Origin: Planctomycetaceae bacterium
GTDB lineage: Bacteria > Planctomycetota > Planctomycetia > Pirellulales > Pirellulaceae
Assembly (NCBI GenBank): GCA_007695205.1
Contig: REEF01000332.1
Coordinates: 1 to 9,152 of the forward strand
Reading direction: 5' to 3'
Length of the DNA stretch: 9,152 nucleotides
Within the stretch, counting starts at the first letter, position 1. Every line of letters begins with the position of its first letter. A program made the translations under genes and the position numbers. The notes beneath the pieces were generated by a model, which saw nothing but the letters and a program-made list of their open reading frames with translations, did no database searches and was not told the origin of the DNA. Shown one piece after another: positions 1-5,581 of this stretch.

Positions 1-256
1 TGAATTACTGTTGCGTTATGCGGAAGGGGTCGGGAGTCGTTTTCGGAGAGAGCGTTTTCCACATGGTTCGTTGTTGCCCGAAAACGACTCCCGACCCCGT
101 TCGCGCTGGGTACCACCAAACAGAATCCGACAGTTATTTCTTTGCCGATCCCGAATTCGAGCTACCGCTCGGCTGGTGTTGGCCCGCTCCCGTTGGTCGC
201 TGACTTTGTGACGATTGATTGATGACAGCAGCAAAAAAGGAAGTCGAGGAGTAGTC
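1..256. other. 5' intergenic/leader region upstream of the BON-domain gene
   Basis: No convincing coding region is seen here. Short open frames exist on both strands, but they overlap one another, cross the 21-bp inverted repeat and have no recognisable domain. The region carries the inverted repeat at 26-98 and must contain the leader of the downstream five-gene run. I could not identify a clean -35/-10 pair or any other promoter consensus. The bases TGA at 1-3 might end a gene lying to the left, but that cannot be judged from this window. Confidence 0.5.
26..98. repeat. Perfect 21-bp inverted repeat (hairpin-forming, REP/MITE-like)
   Basis: The left arm at 26-46 begins GGGGTCGGGAGTCG and ends TTTTCGG. 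It is the exact reverse complement of the right arm at 78-98 over all 21 bases, with a 31-base spacer. The match stops at both ends, so the repeat is exactly 21 bp. The spacer holds a second CGTTTTC (53-59) that could pair with GAAAACG (80-86) in place of the outer copy (38-44), so two alternative stems are possible. There is no T-run after the right arm, so it does not look like an ordinary intrinsic terminator for a gene to the left. A dispersed palindromic element is my preferred reading; the family assignment is inference. Confidence 0.75.
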
Positions 257-1720
257 ATGTTGAAGAGACACATGTTGAAGAATCATCGAACGATGATCGT
301 GACGTCGACCATGGCCATGTTTCTGTTAGTCTTCGCAGCACAGGTCGGCGGGCAGAGTGCGCTGGCCAGAAGCATCGATGACGCAGAAATTGCGCGTGCG
401 GTCACGGCGGAGTTGTCTGAAGAAACAGGGTTGCGATCCGACGATATCCAGGTCGTTTGTGCCGATGGCATCGTGACGCTCCGAGGGGAGTTGGACCGTC
501 TGGCGGATAAGCGTCAGGCCGTGAATGCGGCTATGACGATCCGCGGGGTCCGAGCGGTCGTGGACCACCTGTCGCTACGGCCCGCGGATCTGGACGTTGA
601 TCAAGTCGCTGTGCAAATCAGCGGGGCGCTGCGCGACAGTCCGGTGACCGACACGTGGCAGATCGTCGTCGGAGTCGATGAAGGAGCGGTGACGCTTCAA
701 GGTCAGGTGGACTCGTACGTCGCGAGGATGCTGGGCGAACAGATGGTGGCGGATATCCCCGGCGTCCAGGAAATCGCCAACCATTTGGTTGTTGATCCCA
801 CGGAAGTGCGGTCGAGCGACGAGATTCAGCAGGAGATCGAGAAACGCATTCAGGGCGACATCTGGTTGATCGACCCCGATATCCGCGTCATCGTCGATGA
901 CGGTCAAGTGAAGCTGACAGGGACGGTCGAGTCCGAGGCAGCCAAGCAGCGTGTCCACGACCTCGCTTGGGTTGTCGGTGTAAGGTCCGTGGACAACACG
1001 GCGGTTCTTGTCGACTCAGAAACAGACACCGCGATGCGCCGTCACCGGCCGTATGTGCCTGGAAACGATCACGAGATACTGCTGGCGGTCGAGTCGGCAT
1101 TGACCCATGATCCTCGCGTCGATGCCTCACAAGTTCGCGTGCATGTCGAATCAGGCGTGGTAACCCTGGTCGGAACCGTCGATAGCTTGCGATCCAAGCG
1201 GGCAGCCGAGGAAGATGCCAGGAACACGCTGGGCGTCTGGGATGTCAAGAACGCCATCGTTGTACACAACGATCATCCACGCAGCGCGGCCGAGGTGGAA
1301 CAATCGCTTTCCGCCGCGTTGGCACGCGATCGTTATTTGAGTGAATACGACTTGAGCGTCACGGTGGAAGAAGATCGGGCCACTTTGAGGGGAACGGTGC
1401 GTTCGGAGTTTGATAAACGCCGCGCGGAGTCGGTAGCGTCCAGCATTCGCGGCGTTTCGGAAGTTGAAAACGATCTGATGGTCAAGTCGGCAGTGCCCGA
1501 ACCTGTGTCGGACGTGAATTTGAAGTACCGTGTCGAGAATCGGTTGTACTGGAGCCCGCTGATCGACGACAGCGAGATCACCGTCACGGTCAATGATGGT
1601 CACGTCATGTTGACCGGTGTCGTCGATTCGCCCAACGCCTTGGAAATCGCCGCGCAAATCGCCTGGACATCTGGCGCCAAACAGGTGAGCAATCAAATCA
1701 GGATTCGCGAAACTCAATGA
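257..1720 (+). CDS. Exported protein of six tandem BON domains
   Basis: BON domains are about 65-residue modules found in periplasmic or envelope proteins such as OsmY, and are thought to bind membranes or other envelope components. This 487-aa protein starts with a signal peptide: basic MLKRHMLKNHR, a hydrophobic stretch at about 13-30, and a plausible cleavage after SALA near residue 37. Six BON repeats follow, at roughly 41-107, 113-179, 186-253, 268-336, 341-408 and 418-485, each with the typical pattern of a helix, then V-x-DGxVTLxGxVxS, then a helix ending in GVxxVxN. OsmY itself has two, so six with nothing else is long. I chose ATG 257 because GAGGAG lies at 246-251; an in-frame TTG at 215 would add 14 residues before the signal peptide, and ATG 272 is also possible. 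It is the first gene of the run, 54 bp before the persulfide dioxygenase. Its specific ligand is unknown. Confidence 0.9.
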   Translation: MLKRHMLKNHRTMIVTSTMAMFLLVFAAQVGGQSALARSIDDAEIARAVTAELSEETGLRSDDIQVVCADGIVTLRGELDRLADKRQAVNAAMTIRGVRAVVDHLSLRPADLDVDQVAVQISGALRDSPVTDTWQIVVGVDEGAVTLQGQVDSYVARMLGEQMVADIPGVQEIANHLVVDPTEVRSSDEIQQEIEKRIQGDIWLIDPDIRVIVDDGQVKLTGTVESEAAKQRVHDLAWVVGVRSVDNTAVLVDSETDTAMRRHRPYVPGNDHEILLAVESALTHDPRVDASQVRVHVESGVVTLVGTVDSLRSKRAAEEDARNTLGVWDVKNAIVVHNDHPRSAAEVEQSLSAALARDRYLSEYDLSVTVEEDRATLRGTVRSEFDKRRAESVASSIRGVSEVENDLMVKSAVPEPVSDVNLKYRVENRLYWSPLIDDSEITVTVNDGHVMLTGVVDSPNALEIAAQIAWTSGAKQVSNQIRIRETQ

Positions 1721-1774
1721 ACAGCCGTGACCTGAACCAAGTTCCCGATCCGCCGAGGAAAGAAAGAAAATAAC

Positions 1775-3163
1775 ATGTTGATATTTGAAAGTCTGCTGAC
1801 CGAGGGCATCGCCCAGTTGTCCTATCTGGTGGGCGATACGAGCACAGGCAGTGCCGCGGTCGTCGATCCGCGTCCTGACGTCGATGTCTACCTGGAAATG
1901 GCCGAGCGTCATGGCGTGTCGATCACGCATGTTCTGGAGACGCACATCCACGCGGATTTTATGAGCGGTGCTCGTGAACTGGCGCATCGTACCGGGACGG
2001 CAAAGATTTACTGCAGCCACGAAGGCGAACCCAGCTATGGATTCGAACACGAAGCGATTCGCGACGGGACCCGCTTTCCGTTCGGCAAAGTCGCCCTGAC
2101 CACGCGGCATACTCCCGGACACACACCGGAACATGTCTCGTTCGAATTGGCCGAGAACGACCGCCCCGACGAGCCCTGGGGGGTGCTGACCGGCGACTCG
2201 TTGTTCGTGGGATCCGCCGGGCGACCCGATCTGCTCGGTGAACAAGCGACGCCCGAGTTGACGGAAAAACTGTTTCAGACCCTCAAGGACTACTATCTGA
2301 GGCTGGACGACGGCGTCATGATCTATCCGTGCCACGGCGCCGGATCGGCGTGCGGTGCCGATATCGGCGAGCGACCGGCCAGCACGATCGGACACGAGCG
2401 GCGCGGGAATCCCTTCCTGCAGTTCGACGACTTGGAACGATTTCAGGCGTTCATCGAGGAGGGCGCTCCGCCCGTGCCGTCGCATTACCCCAAGCTGAAA
2501 AAGGTCAATGGTCAAGGACCACCGGTGCTGGGAAACCTGCCTGGCTGTCCCGGTCTTCCGCCGCAAAGCTTCCAGGAGAAGATCGATCAAGGCCGGTACC
2601 AGTTGTTGGATGTGAGACACATGCTGGCTTTCGGCGGCGGGCACATCGCTGGGGCGGTGAATATCGGCGACCGAGCGGAATTGTCGGTATGGGCCGCAGA
2701 CATGCTCGAATCCGAAGTACCCACGCTGCTGGTGCTGCACGACGACACCGACCGTGACCGCGTGTTGCGGCTGCTTCTGCGTACTGGGGTCGTCGAGCAC
2801 GCGGGGTATCTCGCCGGAGGCATGACGGCCTGGGCGAACACCGGACGTGCGATGCAGCGATTGCCTCAACGCACCGTCCAGGAGCTGCACGACAATCGCG
2901 GGGATTTCGAGGTGTTGGACGTGCGTTCTGACGGCGAATGGCGACGCGGCCACATTCCCGGAGCGCGGCACTGTTTTGTGGGCACGCTGCGCGATTCGAC
3001 GCCTGAATTGGATCGAGACAAGCCGTTGGTGACCTACTGTGCCAGCGGGTATCGGGCCAGCATCGCGGCCAGCTTGCTCCAGAGCCGTGGTTTTAATAAA
3101 GTGCATAATGTCCCGGGAAGCTGGCAGGCGTGGACCAGCGCAGGTTACCCGGTGGAGGAGTAG
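1775..3163 (+). CDS. CstB-like persulfide dioxygenase-rhodanese fusion (MBL fold, pseudo-rhodanese, rhodanese)
   Basis: Persulfide dioxygenases use non-haem iron to oxidise glutathione, CoA or other low-molecular-weight persulfides to sulfite; a fused rhodanese moves sulfane sulfur, giving thiosulfate in the staphylococcal CstB reaction. The 462-aa protein shows the metallo-beta-lactamase part at about 1-250 with H57-x-H59-x-D61 (THIHADFMSG), H116 in PGHTPEH, D141 in LTGDSLF, and H187 in YPCHGAG. A first rhodanese-like domain at about 265-355 has LHDDTDRDR where the catalytic Cys loop should be, so it is a pseudo-rhodanese. The second, about 365-462, has C422 in YCASGYRAS and looks active. 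This order and length match CstB (about 444 aa). No signal peptide is seen, so it should be cytoplasmic. A purine-rich GAGGAAAGAAAG precedes ATG 1775. Function is inferred from the family; the persulfide substrate is unknown. Confidence 0.93.
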   Translation: MLIFESLLTEGIAQLSYLVGDTSTGSAAVVDPRPDVDVYLEMAERHGVSITHVLETHIHADFMSGARELAHRTGTAKIYCSHEGEPSYGFEHEAIRDGTRFPFGKVALTTRHTPGHTPEHVSFELAENDRPDEPWGVLTGDSLFVGSAGRPDLLGEQATPELTEKLFQTLKDYYLRLDDGVMIYPCHGAGSACGADIGERPASTIGHERRGNPFLQFDDLERFQAFIEEGAPPVPSHYPKLKKVNGQGPPVLGNLPGCPGLPPQSFQEKIDQGRYQLLDVRHMLAFGGGHIAGAVNIGDRAELSVWAADMLESEVPTLLVLHDDTDRDRVLRLLLRTGVVEHAGYLAGGMTAWANTGRAMQRLPQRTVQELHDNRGDFEVLDVRSDGEWRRGHIPGARHCFVGTLRDSTPELDRDKPLVTYCASGYRASIAASLLQSRGFNKVHNVPGSWQAWTSAGYPVEE

Positions 3164-3167
3164 GATC

Positions 3168-3203
3168 ATGCTGCTGGGAATGAAAAGAGGGGAATACCTA
3201 TGA
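3168..3203 (+). CDS. Possible 11-codon leader mini-ORF coupled to the GlsB/YeaQ-type gene
   Basis: GGAGGAG at 3154-3160 is one of the strongest Shine-Dalgarno sequences in the window. It lies 7 nt before ATG 3168, which opens an 11-codon frame reading MLLGMKRGEYL. Its TGA (3201-3203) overlaps the ATG of the next gene (3200-3202) as ATGA. The arrangement could give translational coupling, or may only reflect the end of the upstream gene, because the purine run lies within its last codons. No homologue is recognisable at this length. Treat as tentative. Confidence 0.25.
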   Translation: MLLGMKRGEYL

Positions 3204-3481
3204 CCATTATTGACTTCATTCTTCTGCTGATCGTCGCGGGCGTCTGTGGCGCCGTGGCTCAGTCTCTGGTGGGTTTTTCGCGCGGCGGTTGCGTCGTGGC
3301 GATCGCCTTGGGCTTCATCGGCGCCCTGCTGGGAACCTGGTTGGCTCGTGCGTTGGCGCTTCCGGAGATCTTTGCCATCACCGTCGGGGGGCAAAGTTTC
3401 CCGATCATCTGGTCGATCATCGGCGCCGCCTTGTTTGCCGCTGTGCTGAGTCTACTTTCGCCAGGCCGAAGGATTCGGTGA
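3200..3481 (+). CDS. GlsB/YeaQ/YmgE-family small membrane protein (transglycosylase-associated family)
   Basis: This 93-aa, very hydrophobic protein has three predicted membrane segments at about 4-23, 27-48 and 66-88. Glycine-rich stretches such as VGFSRGG and ALGFIGALLGTWLA are typical of the GlsB/YeaQ/YmgE family. Members are small inner-membrane proteins linked to general stress responses; the molecular activity is not established and the name transglycosylase-associated is historical. GAGGGG at 3187-3192 sits 7 nt before the ATG, a strong ribosome site. The gene begins 36 bp after the persulfide dioxygenase stop, and its TGA overlaps the GTG start of the following phosphatase gene (GTGA), which points to translational coupling. 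The length agrees with the family (about 80-95 aa). Confidence 0.87.
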   Translation: MTIIDFILLLIVAGVCGAVAQSLVGFSRGGCVVAIALGFIGALLGTWLARALALPEIFAITVGGQSFPIIWSIIGAALFAAVLSLLSPGRRIR

Positions 3482-4221
3482 TACTTGCAAATCAAACGCC
3501 CCAAGCAGTAGAAGACACCTACGACCAACCTTTCCAGCGAGAACAAGCCGTGCCTCAGTCCCCTGCCCAGCGGCGTGCTGTCTTTGTCTCCGATTTTGAC
3601 GGCACGCTCGCTCGCCCCGATTTCTACCAGTTGGTCCGCAAGCACTTGGTTCCCCGCGGCACGCCCGATTATTGGAACGAATATCGGGCGGGTGCAATGA
3701 CGCATTTCGATGCCCTGAAGGCGTTCTTTGCGGCGGCCGAGGGGGGAGAGTCGGCCTTGCTTGGTATGGTCGACATGATGGAAACGCCGCGGGATCTGTC
3801 CGATCATGTCCACGGGTTGCGAGCCTTGGGCTGGGAGATCGTCATTGTCTCAGCCGGTTGTTCTTGGTACGTCCAGGAACTGCTTGCCCGTGCGGGAGTG
3901 CAATTGCCCGTCTTTGCCAATCCTGGCCGAATCGTAGACGGCCGCTTGATCATGGAAAGGCCTGCCGACCCAGCCCACTCGTGTTGGGAGACGGGTATCG
4001 ACAAGGCTGCGGTGGTGCGGGTATTCCAGCAGCAGACGCACACGGTCGCGTTTGCTGGGGACGGCGTCCCCGACTTCGACGCTGCCCGCCTGGTCCCTGC
4101 GAAGTACCGTTTCGCTCGAAGCGACCTGGCGGCCGCATGCCGGGAGGAAGGTGTTCCTTTTCGCCCTTTCGAGCAATGGACCGAAGTGACGGCGGCATTG
4201 TCCCAAGAACGCGTCTGTTAG
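3478..4221 (+). CDS. HAD-IB/MtnX-like phosphatase
   Basis: This is a haloacid dehalogenase superfamily phosphatase that forms an aspartyl-phosphate intermediate. With the GTG start the protein is 247 aa. Visible motifs are DFDGT with nucleophile D39 and general acid D41, motif II S125 in IVSAG, motif III K176 in the GIDKAAVV segment, and motif IV D195 and D199 in GDGVPDFDAA. Overall layout and the C-terminal part (RSDLAAACREEGVPFRPF) resemble MtnX of methionine salvage, but no other salvage gene is nearby, so the substrate is probably different. I prefer GTG 3478 because AAGGA lies at 3469-3473 and the start overlaps the upstream stop by 4 nt. GTG 3550, leaving 14 residues before D39, is an alternative. 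Followed after 15 bp by a polyol-phosphate dehydrogenase-type gene, whose product it might dephosphorylate (inference). Confidence 0.82.
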   Translation: MILANQTPQAVEDTYDQPFQREQAVPQSPAQRRAVFVSDFDGTLARPDFYQLVRKHLVPRGTPDYWNEYRAGAMTHFDALKAFFAAAEGGESALLGMVDMMETPRDLSDHVHGLRALGWEIVIVSAGCSWYVQELLARAGVQLPVFANPGRIVDGRLIMERPADPAHSCWETGIDKAAVVRVFQQQTHTVAFAGDGVPDFDAARLVPAKYRFARSDLAAACREEGVPFRPFEQWTEVTAALSQERVC

Positions 4222-4236
4222 CAAAAGGCCCCTGCC

Positions 4237-5292
4237 ATGTATTGGAGAGCGTCTCAAGTTGGTATCCCGTCGTTCGTCCGTATTAAACCCAAGGCGCTCG
4301 GGCGATTGGGGATCTACGCGCAGCGCGAAGCCTATCGCAAGCCGATATTCCTTGTCAGTGCCGGGCTACCGAAACCCCTGACCCAGCCTGTGCTCGAAGG
4401 ATTCGAGGCGGTTGGGATCAAGGTTCATCGATGGATCGAGGTGGATGGCGTGGAGTTTGAGACCGCGACGAATCTGCTGGCCGAACTGCCGGGCGACTGC
4501 GATGCCCTCTTTGGGCTAGGCGGCGGCAAATGCCTGGATGTTGCGAAATACGCGGCGAGCTTGGCCGGTTGGCCCTACTATGCGGTCCCGACGTCGCTGT
4601 CCAACGATGGCTTCTGCGCGCCCCAGTCCAGCTTGACCTTGCGCGGCCGTCGCAGATCGTTGCCGGCGCAGTTACCCTACGGCGTTGTGGTCGACATGGA
4701 AGCCTGCCTGCAAGCTCCCGATGTGCTCTGGTGGTCGGGTGTTGGTGACTTGGTGGCCAAGCTCACTGCGATTCGCGACTGGAAATTGGCCTATCACGAA
4801 TGCGGCGAGCCTGTGGATGATCTGGCAGCCCTGCTTTCCAATGCCACGGTGCATCAATTCATCTCGCGGCCCACGCGCGATCTGGACGGTATTCGTCTGC
4901 TCGCCACCGCGTTGATGTTGAACGGTGTTTCGATGGCCATGTGCGGTTCCTCGCGACCGGCCAGCGGCTCCGAGCATCTGATTTCCCATGCTTTGGACAA
5001 GATCGTCCAACGCCCCAGAGCCCATGGTTTGCAGGTCGGCGTGGCTGCGTATCTTGTCAGCCATTTGCAGGGCGACAACGCCGAGCTGATTGCCGATGTA
5101 TTGGAAAAAACCGGTTTCTGGCAGGGCATCCGCCACGATCCCTTCTCACGGCACGAGTGGTTGCAGGCGGTCGAAGACGCTCCGGCCGTCAAACCGGACC
5201 GATTCACCGTCCTGTCGACCCGGGACTGCAGCCATGAGATTGCCGCTCTGATCGACCAGGACGACGTGCTTCGCGGATGCTTCGTCGACTAA
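4237..5292 (+). CDS. Glycerol-1-phosphate dehydrogenase-type enzyme (EgsA/AraM-like, iron-containing ADH superfamily)
   Basis: EgsA/AraM enzymes reduce dihydroxyacetone phosphate to sn-glycerol-1-phosphate with NAD(P)H, using a bound divalent metal. The 351-aa protein has the nucleotide-binding GLGGGKCLD at 93-101, VPTSLSNDG at 117-125 with D124 placed as in EgsA, and a full set of candidate metal ligands: D171 in GVGDLVAK, H247 or H251 in SEHLISHALD, and H263 in RAHGLQ. Length is typical of the family. AAAAGG at 4223-4228 lies 8 nt before ATG 4237. It is the last gene of the run and is paired with a HAD phosphatase. Related bacterial proteins are often labelled only as iron-containing alcohol dehydrogenases, so another phosphorylated ketose or polyol remains possible. 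Stereochemistry and substrate cannot be read from sequence alone. Confidence 0.83.
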   Translation: MYWRASQVGIPSFVRIKPKALGRLGIYAQREAYRKPIFLVSAGLPKPLTQPVLEGFEAVGIKVHRWIEVDGVEFETATNLLAELPGDCDALFGLGGGKCLDVAKYAASLAGWPYYAVPTSLSNDGFCAPQSSLTLRGRRRSLPAQLPYGVVVDMEACLQAPDVLWWSGVGDLVAKLTAIRDWKLAYHECGEPVDDLAALLSNATVHQFISRPTRDLDGIRLLATALMLNGVSMAMCGSSRPASGSEHLISHALDKIVQRPRAHGLQVGVAAYLVSHLQGDNAELIADVLEKTGFWQGIRHDPFSRHEWLQAVEDAPAVKPDRFTVLSTRDCSHEIAALIDQDDVLRGCFVD

Positions 5293-5305
5293 CACGCGCC
5301 CATGT

Positions 5306-5330
5306 GGCCCCCGGGCGCCGAACGGGGGTC
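5306..5330 (+). terminator. GC-rich hairpin after the operon (possible terminator)
   Basis: GGCCCCCG at 5306-5313 pairs with CGGGGGTC at 5323-5330, giving an 8-bp stem with one G-T pair and a 9-base loop, 13 nt after the stop codon at 5290-5292. No T-run follows, so it is not a canonical intrinsic terminator; it may be a weak terminator or a 3'-end stabiliser, or part of the repeat that follows. Confidence 0.4.
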
Positions 5331-5370
5331 TGGGTCACCGTCTGGGGTCAGGTCTTGACTTATAACTTAT
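5328..5370. repeat. Near-tandem GTCTGGG(G)TCA repeat with GGGGTCAGGTCTTGAC end-like sequence
   Basis: GTCTGGGTCA at 5328-5337 is repeated as GTCTGGGGTCA at 5340-5350, a 12-base period. The second copy runs into GGTCTTGACTTATAACTTAT (5351-5370), which is AT-rich compared with its surroundings. Sequences starting GGGGTCAGGTCTTGAC occur as dispersed repeats in several bacterial genomes, as I recall near REP-associated or other small transposases. No transposase gene is present here, so this would be a relic or a non-autonomous copy. The link is from memory and is not verified. Confidence 0.35.
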
Positions 5371-5581
5371 GCTGATGCTCAAAGGGGCCTGGAGCGGGGT
5401 TCCGATGGTATCAAGCTCGCAACGGGCGCTGCGCGACGCAACTTGTTCGAACTGTTTTCCACTGCCCGCTGGCGTCCGCCGTGCGGGGCGTCCGGACAAG
5501 AGCAAGACGGAAATTCGCTTGCCCCATTCCACCGCGTGCTCTGTTCAATTCCAATGTGTCGCTGGGCGTTGTACTATCGAG

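Larger units (their letters stand above)
5293..5581. other. Non-coding junction between convergent genes
   Basis: These 289 bases separate the + strand operon from the - strand helicase. They contain the hairpin at 5306-5330, the near-tandem repeat and GGGGTCAGGTCTTGAC stretch at 5328-5370, and a GC-rich segment at 5464-5496 with an imperfect GCCCGC/GCGGGGC stem and a direct repeat of GGCGTCC. A 65-codon frame on the - strand and short + strand frames cross the region but have no recognisable domain. No integrase, tRNA or clear attachment site is seen. Confidence 0.6.

Noticed and set aside
170..200. A TTGGCCCG...GTTGG stretch considered as a sigma-54 promoter
   Set aside because: It lacks the required GC at the -12 element, and the spacing of GG and GC is wrong.
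1151..3394. A 747-codon open frame on the - strand opposite the BON, persulfide dioxygenase and GlsB-type genes
   Set aside because: It lies antisense to three genes with clear domains, has a low-complexity Arg/His/Gln-rich translation, no recognisable domain and no ribosome site. It is a by-product of biased codon use on the + strand.
3289..3477. Upstream extension of the phosphatase frame across most of the GlsB-type gene
   Set aside because: The extension overlaps a well-supported gene and adds 63 residues unlike any HAD protein. GTG 3478 with AAGGA and a 4-nt overlap is a better start.
5335..5532. A 65-codon - strand frame in the junction after the operon
   Set aside because: It has no recognisable motif, runs across repeat-like sequence and lacks a convincing ribosome site, so it is treated as non-coding.
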